Shown piece after piece: positions 1 to 9,779 of a stretch of DNA of 64,000 nucleotides. The stretch is from the NCBI GenBank assembly GCA_963971425.1, contig OZ020518.1, positions 1,872,263 to 1,936,262 of the forward strand, written 5' to 3'. Both the position numbers and the translations under genes were made by a program. The notes beneath the pieces were generated by a model that was given only the letters and a program-made list of their open reading frames with translations, did not search any database and was not told the DNA's origin. Origin of the DNA: Bryoerythrophyllum caledonicum. Lineage: Eukaryota > Streptophyta > Bryopsida > Pottiales > Pottiaceae. The first letter of the stretch is position 1. Each line of letters begins with the position of its first letter.

Positions 1-664
1 CTGTGAGTGTGTGTGAGTTTCTATGAGCACGTAGAGTCTGAAACGGCCGTGCGCGGAGGATTGACGTGAACAAGGAACAAGACTTGCAGCTATTTCAGTT
101 GGATTTCTCAGTTTTAAAGGTAAGTGCACTCATTCAGTCTTGCATTTCTTTCGATATTTGTGTAGTTTTGCTTTAGATCTGATGTCTTGAAACATTATGA
201 TAGCATTGCTTTTGATGTATGTGTGAGAAAATAGATGAGATTGTGTATTCAATGTGCTGGTTTGAATGTGGTGGTTTGAATGTGGTGGTTTGTGGTGGTT
301 TGTGGTTATTCGTCGTAGTTTGTGCTAGTTTAAATGTGCTAGTTTGTGTTGGTTTGAATGTGGTGGTTTGTAGTGGTTTGTGGTTATTCGTCGTGGTTTG
401 TGCTAGTTTAAATGTGCTGGTTTGTGCTAGTTTAGATGTGCACGTTGAAGTCAATGTTGTGGTTTCAATTGCTAAATTCAATGTGCTGAATTCAATGTGT
501 TAATTTCATTGTGCTCATTTCAAAGTGCTGATTTCATTGTGAATGATTTCAATGTGTTGGTTTCCATGTGCTACTGTGATTGATATTGTGTGTGTGGGTT
601 TGTTATTGTTGTTGCAGGACGTCTAGTTCCAGCAGAATTTGTCTGGGATTAAGGTTCATAAACC
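1..664 (+). other. 5' leader exons and first intron of the ParB/methyltransferase/HAD gene
   Basis: A non-coding exon appears to run to about 119, where AAAG|GTAAGT is a near-consensus donor. The matching acceptor, TTGTTGCAG, ends near 617, and a short leader then runs to the ATG at 665. The intron between them (about 119-617) holds a GT-rich minisatellite. The transcription start is not visible. This is inferred from splice consensus and from the downstream coding exons. Confidence 0.45.
250..440 (+). repeat. GT-rich minisatellite in the first intron
   Basis: Irregular tandem units of the type TGGTTTGAATGTGGTGG and GTGCTAGTTTAAATGTGC repeat about a dozen times. A larger block containing GTGGTTATTCGTCGT occurs twice, near 300 and 380. 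Both strands are open by chance because the repeat lacks stops. The conceptual proteins are low-complexity and are not credible genes. Confidence 0.8.
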
Positions 665-3600
665 ATGGCTGAAAGGTAAAATCCATGCTCTCACCCAAGA
701 GCCCTAAACCCTACAGCTTCAATATCATAGCACTAAAGAAGAATCTGCACAAACTGCAATAAATATGCTCTTCAATGAACACAGTTTAGCTCGAGTCGAG
801 CTAAAGTGGAACATCGATATTGCACTAATGTCCACACTTTAGCTCAACTCGAGCTAAAGTGGGCCTCCACTAAGCACTATTGTCCACACTATAGCTCGAG
901 TCAAGCTAAAGTAGGCCTCCACTGTGCACATTTGGCCACACTTTAGCTCGAGTCGAGCTAAAGTGCGCTCTCCAGCATGCTCTTTTGGCTACACATTAAC
1001 TCGACTCGAGGTAAAGTGTGACCAACAAAGCACGCTTGAGAGCGCACTTTAGCTCGAATCGAGCTAAAGTGAGGACAATACTGCACAGTGGAGGCCCACT
1101 TACGCTCGAGTCAAGCTTAAATGTACGACTAAATACGTCTTTGGTTGCGTTAAAGCCGGCTCCATCCAAAGAAATTAAATAAATTTCCAAAAACTCTCGG
1201 TCAAAAATGACATGACCTTCCAGTAAAGCCAGCACACTTTACCTCGAATCGAGCTAAAGTGTGAGACAATAAACATAAACAACAACTCAAACACAACAAC
1301 ATTCGGACTTTAAACATTCCAAAAGTATAGTAAACCAATGATATCGACGACCCAACTCATGTCCACTTCTTGTTATATTTTCACATGTGTGCAAGAGCTT
1401 CAGTCTCGCTTCAACCACTTGAGAACCTCAAAGAGTGAGGTTCGTGAGTGATTAAAGCGTGAACTGAAGCTCTTTCACAGTTCTGAGAGTTAAACGAGAA
1501 GTAGCCATGATTTGAATAAAAATGTATAGGAAAGTCGTTTGAATGAATACTGTAAGTGTCAGAACTGTTTAGCTATGCATTCCATGCATGAGCACTTAGC
1601 TCGAGTCGAGCTAAAGATGAAGCTAAAACTTGAATACAACATTGATACATTGGTGTAATTGTTGTCTCCTAACTCAACTCACGTCTACTTTTCGTTCACC
1701 TCTCATAAATCGTGCAAGAGCTTCAGTCCCGCTTCAACTACTTGAGAACCTCTAAGAGTGAGGTTCGTGAGTGATTTAAGGGGAATTGAAGCTCTCCCAC
1801 AGTTCTGAGAGTTGAACGAGAAGTAGGCATGAGTTGATTGTAAGCGTCTAAGAGAACGTTCTAAATGACTAAATTTTGTTGCAGAGTATTACTCACATAC
1901 TTGAATAACGGTACACTTTAGCTCGAGTCGAGCTAATGTGTGACCTCGCCGTCCTAATCGGATGATCATTAGAGCAATCTAATATCTTTGCTCTGTTTCG
2001 TGTTTGTGCAGATTTGAGAGGGACAAGATGGTGTCGCAGCTGCAGCACTTCTTCCAGCCAAAGCCTGTCGACGTTGACGATGACGATGGAGACGACAACA
2101 ACCACTTGGATTGCTGGGAGTTGAAGGACCCATCGATGACACTGAAATGGACGCTTCTGTGGGCGACCTATACGGATCATTTAGTGTTTGGTCAGACCTT
2201 CGCTAGTGCTATCGTCGATCCCCAGCACATCGACTTCAAGACCAGAGTTACTGATGTAGTCCACGAAGATAACGATCACGTTAAGTTGTCGTGTGAGACG
2301 ACCACTGAGTCCTTAGATCCGTATTTCTTTACTATTATAGTAAACAATAGTTCATCTCCCTTCTGTATCCTCGATTTAGTCGATTCTCTTAGGTCTTCAA
2401 AATTTGAGGAAATAGTGACTCAGGTCGAGCATGAGATCTCTCTTAAGAAATGGGAGACTAGTAGCAGACAACCACTGAAAGCAAAGGCTGTAGCTAATAA
2501 ACTGCGTGTCATTCTATCTAGAATGAGTACCTTTGCCGCTCTAGATAAGGCCAAGAATATCGCGGCAAGACGCCCGACAGAACTTTCAACGGTTTCGGGG
2601 GCCGTGACCGGTAGCCAGGACATGAGTCAAGCGTCGGTACCGGTTAGAACTCCAGGAGCGAGAACAAGTCGAAGCACCCTGCGCAACACGATGTCTGCTT
2701 CCCCCGTCAAGAAGCGCTCAGCTGCCAAGAAGCCGGAGACCTCTTCAAGAAAGAAGTCGAAGCTCGTATCAGAGGAGGAGCTAGCCAATTCGATGGCCTC
2801 TGCACTCTCGGAGCTCCCTAAGGCGCTCGGATACGGAGAGACAATCGACTACAACAACGTCCAACAGATTTACCGGAAATTCTGGACGGAGTGTCAGAGC
2901 TGCTTTTTCAAAGGCGACAAAGAGATGAAGATCGAGCTTGACGTCATGAGGTTGCATAATGCTCCGCCGGAGTGGACGATCCGTGCGTTCGAACCTCGGG
3001 GCATGGAGGAGTTGAAGCATTACTACCTCCAAATGCCAGACAAGACGTAGAAGTAGACTCTCTGCGTCATGCCGAAGCTCGACGCTATGTCGACGACTGT
3101 TGAAGAGCTCAGCGACTGCGACTTCTACATCATCAACGGCCAGCACAGCGTTGCTGCCTCAAAGGAGATGATTAACGGCAATGTTCCGGAGGTGATGAGA
3201 AGGCACTTCCGAACATGGCAATGTTACATTGTCTGGACGCAGGATCCGGAGAAGTTGAGGAAGATTTCCGCGAATTATAATCGCGTGAATCATTTGGTCC
3301 AGTTCAAGCCGACGTGGGCAACAAATATCCTCGGCTCTCGTGTTTTGTGGATCCAAGCTGGGAGACCAATGCCAAAGCACTCCGCCACAGGTGTTCGCGG
3401 GTCTCACAAGTCAGGTCGGAGAAAGGTAGCGGAGATTGCAAATGACAAGAGATTTGAGGTAATATATCTTAACTAATGTCATGCACTTTAGCGCGATTCG
3501 AGCTAAAGTGCAAATTTGCTCTGTATCTGTACAGTCATATGTATAGATAAGAAATCGTCATTGTCTGCTCATGGGTTGCAAGTTAGCTCGACTCGAGCTA

Positions 3601-6600
3601 ACTTGCAGTATTTGGACCCTACTGCACATGTTTGTATTCCTGCTTTATTGTAAACTCAAACGACCCTTTTATGTTTTGCGTAGCCATTTCTTAACGCGGT
3701 TTGTGAGCGCTTCGCAATGATCGACGTTGCGAAGAGCCAGGCGGCGCTCAAGAAAGCCGGGAAGGCGAAGGAGCTTTCAATTACGAACGAGGTGAAGATC
3801 ATCACCGCGACAGATGAGACCTTCAAGCTCTGGTCCGATGTCATCTCTTCTACGGCGCATGGCGACCTCATCAACGTGGATTCGACTTCGACGCCCTTGG
3901 CAAAGTTCAAGGATGCGAAGTCTTGGGTACCTGAGAAGGATGGGGTCCAGACGCGCGAGTTTTTCAAGTTTCTCGGCAACATGACCGAAGCCGATCACGC
4001 GAAAATGTGCAAGCACATTCTCAATCATTCAGGGCCATCTCGGATACTGCCCTATCCTAAGGTGGTTATCAAGCTGCCGAATTTTGTGCTGGAGGATTGC
4101 TATACAGCCCGGGACTGGGTGGATCGGAAGAAGAGGAAGGAGGTCGCTCGGATGGAGCTTCAACTGATCAGGCCGGAGCTAGCCTTCTTCAACAGCACTG
4201 GAGCGTACAGACGTTCAAACTGGCGGACGTTCAAGAAGAACTACAACGTCAGCAAGGCCTCAAAGCGTGCCCTCTTGGATTGGGGTCCACCGGATTCATA
4301 CTACAAGGATTCGAGACAGACGCAGTTTCGCAACTGCAAATGTGAGTACAACGAGTTGGCGTACTCCATGAATTTGAACGAGCTCCGGATGGAGTTCTTC
4401 ATCAAGGTCCCGGAGCTGTTCTGCAAGAGGGGGGATTTTGTTGTCCAGCTGTTTGGCGGGACGAAATTACTGACTGCGAGTGTGGTGAGCATCCTTGCAG
4501 TTTAGTTCGAGTCGAGCTAAACTGTTTATTCCCTTTCTGACTCGTGCATGGTTTCAATGAGGTCATGCCTATGCTGTTGGGTGACACTTTAGCTTGACTC
4601 GAGCTAAAGTGTCGGCTTTTACTTGTATGATTTTATGGATGTCATTAACTTCGTTCGTATCTTTTGAAGTTATAATAGCTGAGTTTTCGTACCAGCAATT
4701 GTTTGTAGTGAGTTTAGCTCGACTCGACCTAAATTGAATCTTGTTCAATCCATTCGTGTGCAGATGCTGGACCTGGAGGCATTCTGCATTTCTCACGACG
4801 CCAACAAGCAGGACCTCGACGACGCCTTTGAGATCGCCTTAACGTTGGATCGGGCCGATTTCGATATTTCTGCATATCACGCCAACTCGGAGATCTTCCC
4901 CGAGCTTGGAGATGCCGTTGGAAAGGAGAAGGGGAAAGCCATTGACCTCGGCGATGAGGAGGAAGATGCGGAGCCGAGCGCTGTGGTTGCGTGCCCGATC
5001 TCGAGCACCGTCACTCCGGATAATGAGTTCCAGGACGATTTTGTTGACGCTACTCCGCCTGAGTTTCAGAGTGCCTCTCAATCTGAAGCAAGAGACACAA
5101 TTGCATCCTCGCGACAATGACTCGACTTCCCGGAGTTGGATTCGTTGGAGATTTCCAACAGGCCTCATTCAACTCCCACCTTGGGCGCTTCAACCGCTCG
5201 TCCCGCGGCCAAGAAGAGGAAGGTTGCTAGCGCGAGCGGATGCTCTCCATTGGCTATCGCGAACAGCGCTCAGGCTGACAGCAAGTTGATCTCCCTTGAG
5301 AAGAAGCTCGAAGAGGAGGCCACCCGGATGAGGTTGATGGAGCAGCGGCTGGCGGAGCGCGACGAGGAGCTCAAGGATCTGCAGCGGAGGCGTGACGATG
5401 AAATGAAGAGGGACCAAGATTAGACGCATGCCGAGATGATGCTCATGATGCAGAGATTCATGTCGGCTAATTTGCCTACTGCCGCCACAACACCACCCGT
5501 AGTTAATGCTGCGATCCCCCAGCCTCCCACCTCACCAGACGGCGGGTCTGCGAGTCCGTCTCGTGATTTGCAGCTACCATATCTGTCGTATACCTCCCCC
5601 GTCTCCAATGGGACTCAATTGCTTCCTGTTCTCCCTTCCGCGTCGGCCCGCCCCTCCTCCCCTCCGAAGTCGCCCGATCGGGACGAATCTATCGCAGATG
5701 TCCCCAGGTCATCGTCAGGTTAGTGTGCGTAGTTGCGAATGTATATAGGCAGAACATTTTGTAAATGTCCAATTTTGTACTCCAGTATTTTTTTTGTTAA
5801 TATTACAGTGCACGGCGAGCACTTCAGCTCGACTCGAGCCAAACTGCTTGACATCTAATCACTGTGACTTGTATCCGTGTCCTCTATGCGCATCCTCTGA
5901 TAGGGTGAAGTTGTTGAATTTTTTCAGATCTAAGTTTCGGTGATGACGCGATTGCTCAACCAATCATAGAAGAGGTCGTCCAAACTGCAGTCCCAGTCAT
6001 AGAAGAGGTCGTCCAAGTTTCAGCCGTGCTCGTAGACGAGATCAATCATGATTCTGCTGTCCTGGAGCCACCTCTTCTTGTCCCAGAACCGTGCCCCCAA
6101 ATGGATGTCGGGCACTCCGGGCCCCTTGACAGCATGCAGGGTTCGTTGGGATCGATGGGTGCCCGAGACAAAATGCTGCAGGACGATGAAGTTCTCGAGG
6201 TATTCTTCTAACTCTTTTCGAACTCCACTCATTCCCCCATCACTCCTCCCCCCATTTATCTCTTTCGTTCCACGTATTCTTGATTCGTCGTTGTTAATGA
6301 ATTTGTAGTAATATTGGTTGTTCTCCTAGCGTTTCCGAACCAGGTCGGCGAGGCATCAATAAGTGGTGCCAGTAATCTATAAGAAATACCTAGAGTCCAA
6401 TCAGATATCGAGGGCAGGTGGTTGAACATTGTGCTGGACCTCAATGGGATTCTATGCACGTATGAGCCGTCGTGGCAGGCCACAGGATCCAGGAACTCTA
6501 TCCCGTCCATTCACTCGGCTTCGCTGCCGGCCGAAGTAGGCCCTAAACTAGTTCGAGTGCGCCCTGGTTGTGCTGAATTCCTTACGAAGTTGTCTAAGAT

Positions 6601-8252
6601 TGCCACCATCACGATCTGGAGTTCGATGATGGAATCTACAACGCGTCAGATATGTAATTATCTTTTTCAGCATAGTTCTTCGTACCCTCTCAGGATCTTT
6701 GGTCAGGAGAGTTGCGATAGGGTTCCCGAGCGTAGAGTCGGTAGCAGAGCAATCTACATGAAGGAATCTGGCACTCAGAAGGACATCTTCTTGAAGACCT
6801 TATCGAGCCATCTCTTCAATAGGTTGGGTCGTGAGTATACTTCGGCAAATACGCTTGTCATTGACGACAACCCGATTAAGCACATGGTCAATTTGCCGGA
6901 GAACGTCCTTCTTCTTCCATCATGGTCGCACAAACATGTTGGCGCGAGAGACGATTCTGTATTGTTGGAGGAATTACTGCCATTTCTCTCTGACCTTCAT
7001 CAGTTTCCAGGTGGCCTAGTACAGTACCGGGCCGAACATCCCTCTGGCCGGGAGATGTTTTATAATGATCAGAAGACGTGTGGTCAGTCTACGAGTATCT
7101 GGAATGCAATCCAAGCGTCTCAGAATCTCCGCTCTTAATGCCGTTGGGAACGCTTAGATGCCTTTCACACTTTAGGTCGGATAGAGCTAAACTGTATCGA
7201 TTGACTGCAGCTCGATGTTGTAAATTTTGTTGGACCATTTTTTGTGTATATTTTTTTTATAAATGAAATTGAGATATTTCACCGCTTTGTTTGTTGTGGG
7301 AATTGGATATCTACTGCTGATGGAATGTCGTGCTATTTTGAATGATTGGAATTTTCATCTATTGTTCTAAGGTATGTGAGTGTCGCTGTGGTTGAAATTT
7401 CTACAGGACTCTGACTGTCGGGCGTCCGTGAATTCCTTGCTAGGGCCAGAGGAATTCGTCCTTTCTCTTCGGAGTAAAGGGCTTTTGTTGCACTCTGCTG
7501 CAACCGCGCAATCAACCATGGATTATTCGACCGTGGCAGTGGACGACGGAGTTGTTGAAAGCCCTATTGCGCGGGAGCCAATTCATGATAGGAACAACTC
7601 ACCTTCGCCGCAGTGGCCTCGTTTAGTTCCTGGGTCCCCGCCTTTAAATCCGGATAATTGTACTCCAGCAAAGCGTATTCTCTACGACGATTTAAGGGAT
7701 GGTACTCCCCAACGCTCGCTTGCGGTGCGTGTTATGATGACCTCCAATTTATTGCACTATTGAGATGTTTTGGCCTAGACAATTTTGATTTGTTGTTGAG
7801 CTACATTGCACTAATGTAGTTTTGGTTCATTTGAGCTTGTTTTTTTTGTTGGAGGTTAAATGTGCTCTGTGGATCTTTCCTTCTTCATTTTAGCTCCATT
7901 CGACTTAATGTGCGCTAGGATGGATCTCAATGATTAAATTTTCATGTGTGTTGTGTAGGAGTATTCGACCTAAAGTGTATTTCTTTGGATTGTGTGTGGC
8001 GCCTATTGTGCAGGAACCATCCGGTAATGTCTCCGTCTCCGAACTTTGTCAGGAGATGCTACTAGAGGCAAATGCTCTCCTTCCCCCACCCGCCGGCACT
8101 CGCTACCCAAATCAAACAGTGACGAGGTGCGTAGGCGGGGTTTGCAGCATCTTCTAGAGAGTCCATTAATGCAAGAGAATGGCGCAACATGGACAAGGCA
8201 ACGTCAGAGGGCTTTTTTGAAGACCTGTATAGAGGCTTATGGTGGAACTCCG
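665..8252 (+). CDS. Composite ParB-like / DNA-methyltransferase-like / HAD-phosphatase-like gene, multi-exon, interrupted copy
   Basis: The start codon lies in an 11-nt exon (665-675, ATGGCTGAAAG). This splices in phase onto 2012, giving MAERFERDKMVSQ. Further exons are about 2012-3458, 3684-4484, 4764-5718, 5928-6199 and 6413-7138, then a tail at 7407-7724 and from 8014. Phases agree at the junctions from 665 through 6413. The join from the HAD exon to 7407 is not resolved, so two adjacent genes remain possible. AATAAA at about 8337 could be the polyadenylation signal. Exons are clearly richer in G+C than the flanks. The copy holds about four in-frame stops plus a frame change near the tail, so it is probably a silenced or dead copy. 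No exact family name is recognised. Domain details are given in the entries below. Confidence 0.6.
782..1261. repeat. Cluster of eight intronic 27-bp palindromes
   Basis: Copies start at about 782, 835, 887, 939, 992, 1045, 1097 and 1235. The consensus is a 13-nt arm CACTTTAGCTCGA, one central base and the exact reverse complement of the arm, with an XhoI-like CTCGAG at or near the centre. Spacing in the first six is close to 52-53 bp, so that part is also a tandem array. All lie in the intron between the 11-nt start exon and 2012. Transcribed RNA could fold into a 13-bp hairpin. Confidence 0.9.
1353..1514. repeat. 162-bp fold-back element, copy 1
   Basis: The two ends are inverted repeats of about 22 bp: CAACTCATGTCCACTTCT at the left and AGAAGTAGCCATGATTTG at the right. 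Inside, AGAGCTTCAG pairs with CTGAAGCTCT, and AACCTC pairs with GAGGTT at the tip. The whole unit can therefore fold as one long imperfect hairpin. It may be a fold-back MITE or a small-RNA precursor. Confidence 0.7.
1593..1940. repeat. Two more intronic palindromes
   Basis: Copies at about 1593-1616 (shortened arms) and 1914-1940 (full length, one arm mismatch) have the same CTCGAGTCGAG core as the upstream cluster. The second sits about 70 bp before the acceptor at 2011. Confidence 0.85.
1675..1836. repeat. 162-bp fold-back element, copy 2
   Basis: It has the same length and organisation as the copy about 320 bp upstream. Ends are CAACTCACGTCTACTTTTCG and CGAGAAGTAGGCATGAGTTG. The two copies differ by scattered substitutions, but the arms remain complementary. 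It lies in the same intron as the first copy. Confidence 0.7.
2012..3458 (+). CDS. Exon with N-terminal region and ParB/Srx-like 'NGQHS' domain
   Basis: The N-terminal half has an acidic run (VDVDDDDGDD) and then a stretch of unknown fold. A basic, serine-rich linker follows (KKRSAAKKPETSSRKKSK, about 2707-2760), which looks like a nuclear signal. From about 2955 the order is W-T-I-R-x-F-E-P-R-G, then a VMP segment, then FYIINGQHSVAASKEM (about 3123-3170). This resembles the ParB N-terminal/sulfiredoxin-like fold, in which D/N-G-Q-H-R is the core motif. Next come RTWQCYIVW and NYNRVNHL. The exon ends at GAG|GTAATA in phase 0. The ParB assignment is by motif recognition only. Family members elsewhere act as nucleases, NTPase switches or specificity modules, and which applies here is unknown. 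Confidence 0.55.
3484..3607. repeat. Two palindromes in the 3459-3683 intron
   Basis: The copy at 3484-3510 is near consensus. The copy at 3577-3607 is a perfect 15-nt inverted repeat around one base. Its outer arm reads TGCAAGTTAGCTCGA instead of CACTTTAGCTCGA, and the partner arm has changed to match (TCGAGCTAACTTGCA). Both arms have thus diverged together. Confidence 0.9.
3684..4484 (+). CDS. Exon encoding DNA methyltransferase-like core (beta-class order)
   Basis: The exon opens after a TTTTGCGTAG acceptor and reads PFLNAVCERFAMIDVAKSQ in the same phase as the previous exon. Two motifs stand out: LLDWGPPDSYYKDS (about 4273-4314), like the DPPY catalytic motif IV, and further on KRGDFVVQLFGGTKLLTAS (about 4425-4481), like the S-adenosylmethionine-binding motif I (G-D-x-V-x-x-x-F-x-G-[ST]). 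Motif IV preceding motif I is the beta-class order of amino (N4-cytosine/N6-adenine) DNA methyltransferases. The exon ends at GTG|GTGAGC, splitting motif I from the next strand. The catalytic loop is DWGPPDSY rather than DPPY or SPPY, so activity is uncertain. Confidence 0.5.
4498..4735. repeat. Three palindromes in the 4485-4763 intron
   Basis: Copies lie at about 4498-4524, 4585-4611 and 4711-4735. The first has CAGTTTAG...CTAAACTG, a paired substitution relative to CACTTTAG...CTAAAGTG. It begins only about 14 bp after the 5' splice site. Confidence 0.85.
4764..5718 (+). CDS. Exon with end of methyltransferase fold, NLS and coiled coil
   Basis: After a GTGTGCAG acceptor the frame continues MLDLEAFCISHDANKQDLDDAF, which fits the strand and helix that follow motif I in amino methyltransferases. 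An acidic linker follows. Then comes ARPAAKKRKVASAS (about 5194-5235), a textbook monopartite nuclear signal. The next segment is charged and heptad-like (about 5281-5420, LEKKLEEEATRMRLMEQRL) and is a likely coiled coil. The exon ends in proline/serine-rich sequence at TCGTCAG|GTTAGT (phase 1). This suggests a nuclear, possibly oligomeric protein. Confidence 0.5.
5820..5846. repeat. Palindrome in the 5719-5927 intron
   Basis: CACTTCAGCTCGA with partner TCGAGCCAAACTG. It is recognisable, but the arms have drifted. It is the only copy in this intron. Confidence 0.75.
5928..6199 (+). CDS. Exon with repeated IEEVVQ segment
   Basis: The exon starts after TTTTTTCAG and keeps phase 1 (GAT-CTA-AGT). 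It contains a short internal duplication encoding VIEEVVQ twice (about 5965-6020), followed by acidic and proline-rich sequence. It ends at CTCGAG|GTATTC in phase 0. No domain is recognised. It links the methyltransferase part to the phosphatase part. Confidence 0.45.
6413..7138 (+). CDS. HAD-superfamily FCP1/NIF-type phosphatase-like domain
   Basis: The frame reads WLNIVLDLNGILC (about 6419-6457), then VRVRPGCAEFLTKL, then ITIWSSMM, and near the end NTLVIDDNPIKHM (about 6850-6888). These are the four HAD motifs in FCP1/SCP order. The nucleophile Asp is kept, but the second Asp of the usual DxDxT is Asn (DLNG), as in several plant 'DLNG' NIF proteins. Motif II is W-S-S and motif III is V-I-D-D-N-P. 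A phase-0 join to the previous exon is possible if the acceptor is ATATCGAG|GGC. FCP1-type domains dephosphorylate serine/threonine, classically on the RNA polymerase II tail. The target here is unknown. It could instead be the start of a separate gene. Confidence 0.6.
   Translation, partial: GRWLNIVLDLNGILCTYEPSWQATGSRNSIPSIHSASLPAEVGPKLVRVRPGCAEFLTKLSKIATITIWSSMMESTTRQICNYLFQHSSSYPLRIFGQESCDRVPERRVGSRAIYMKESGTQKDIFLKTLSSHLFNRLGREYTSANTLVIDDNPIKHMVNLPENVLLLPSWSHKHVGARDDSVLLEELLPFLSDLHQFPGGLVQYRAEHPSGREMFYNDQKTCGQSTSIWNAIQASQNLRS
7168..7977. repeat. Degenerate palindrome copies near the 3' end of the gene
   Basis: Weak copies lie at 7168-7194 (CACTTTAGGTCGG...AGAGCTAAACTG) and 7886-7912. A half-copy lies at about 7955-7977 (TATTCGACCTAAAGTG). 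They fall in the gap after the HAD exon and in the 7725-8013 intron, so they too avoid coding sequence. Confidence 0.6.
7407..8252 (+). CDS. C-terminal tail exons of the composite gene
   Basis: Exon 7407-7724 follows a TTTCTACAG acceptor and reads DSDCRASVNSLLGPEEF onward. It ends at CTTGCG|GTGCGT in phase 0. The next exon begins about 8014 after ATTGTGCAG with EPSGNVSVSELCQEM. The tail is readable in two overlapping frames: one stops at 8157, the other ends EAYGGTP at 8252, so one small indel is likely. Composition is serine/proline-rich with no recognised domain. Confidence 0.35.
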
Positions 8253-8379
8253 TAGACCATTTGATTAGTGATAGGACGATTGTGTTTTGCCTCGGGGTGA
8301 ATGAGTGTTGTTTGTGATTTTTTTCATGAAGTTTTAAATAAAGCTTGGAATAATGGTACATGCTTCTTTTAGCGTTACC

Positions 8380-8871
8380 ATTGTTTGGGACATTCGGCTA
8401 ATTTGGTCCATCCATGTAATGAAATATAGTATTCTTGGTGCATTGTCGATATGCTTTGCACCTACAATTGTCTATATATATTGATACTTTAAAGATTATA
8501 TATCTTCAAAATCATGGAAATCTCCCATTATAACGAATATGGTGTTACAACCCTTCCCTGTGAAATTGTGATAGAAAGGTGGATACAATCATTTTGATTC
8601 TAGTTCAAAATTGGTTCTTGATTTAACATCTTTTCAATAAAGACATGTAATAATAGTAGAGAGCTTGAGTCTTGAGCAAGGGATAATAAAGGGAGTATCA
8701 AAGTAATCTTATTGTACAATAAAAGAATTTCAAATTTGTATTCAACTAACTCCCATACATTTCTTATTCCATTAACCTTGGTATAAATCTTTGAAGACAT
8801 TTTATTCTAAATGTATGAAATTGAGATTAATTTATAGGATGCCTTAAGTTACCACCATAAGCATGGTGAAA
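8380..8871. other. AT-rich intergenic stretch
   Basis: Nothing is recognised beyond AT-rich sequence downstream of the composite gene's likely polyadenylation site. Confidence 0.6.
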
Positions 8872-9688
8872 TTAACCCCTAAAGGACCAAGACATTATCC
8901 CCTCAGAAATCACTCCAAAACTGCCATTTTCATCGCATTCAACATGAAATAGTACAAAATGTTTTTCTTGAAAATTTAACCGTGAGATCTTGTACTAGAG
9001 TTGTATGAGAGTGTGTGGTGAAAATTTTGGTAAGTTTGACCGCACGGATTGAAAGATATCAACCTTTGAAGTGAGACATAATCTCTTTTTGAGGTCATAC
9101 TAAACACCTTCAACAAACTTCGACCACCTTCTATTGCAACTTTTTGCACTACGGGCTGTGAATTTATTATGTTAACTTGAAAAGGATCATGTTAGGCACA
9201 TGTGCACCAAATTTTAGAAGTAGAAGAGGTGTAGAAGATGTCCTAAAAAATCCTGCAATGCAACTATGTGCTGAGAATCAACAATACACTTTATATTTTT
9301 CATATATCATATCCTTCTCAGACTTTTGAAATTCACAAATCCGTACGGTAGATACAAAGATCTCAATTTCCTTTTCAAGAGGAAATTTTCTTTCTTTTAA
9401 ATGGACAAAAACTCGAATTTCTATTGAATTTAGAAGTTATTAAAGTTTAGTGACAATATTTGTGATATGTCACACTAAACTGCTGCACTATTTGTATATG
9501 TAAGCGAAAATAAATTGTAACTTTTGAACCGTAAGTCGGAATTCTACGAAATTTGTGTCTACGCAAAGCTAATCAAAAGTTGTCCATTAAATAAAAAATC
9601 TCAGAAAATAATGCCTAGAATTGAGAACGTGGTACCTTACCCAAACTCAAAATGTCCCCGGAGGGGACATTGGTCCTTTAAGAGTTAA
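8872..9688. mobile_element. TTAA-flanked non-autonomous DNA transposon (piggyBac-like), copy A
   Basis: The element is bounded by TTAA on both sides. Inverted ends are CCCCTAAAGGACCAA at the left and the reverse complement of CTCTTAAAGGACCAA at the right. TTAA target duplication with a terminal CCCY is the piggyBac hallmark. It is about 817 bp with no coding capacity. A reverse-oriented relative lies at 53447-54190, matching over most of its length. Confidence 0.75.
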
Positions 9689-9779
9689 AGCTCAGTTTTT
9701 AGGAATTCTAGGATTTTTCTAAAATCTAAAAAATACTTATCAATTTGTCACAGGACGTGGCATCGAGGGCCTCTCCGCA

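Noticed and set aside
173-503. Overlapping open frames on both strands rich in Thr/Gln or Val/Gly
   Set aside because: They are by-products of the GT-rich minisatellite and lie in an intron.
782-1261. A CRISPR-like array, from the regular 52-53 bp spacing
   Set aside because: The units are palindromes in a eukaryotic intron and the spacers are similar to each other. There are no cas genes.
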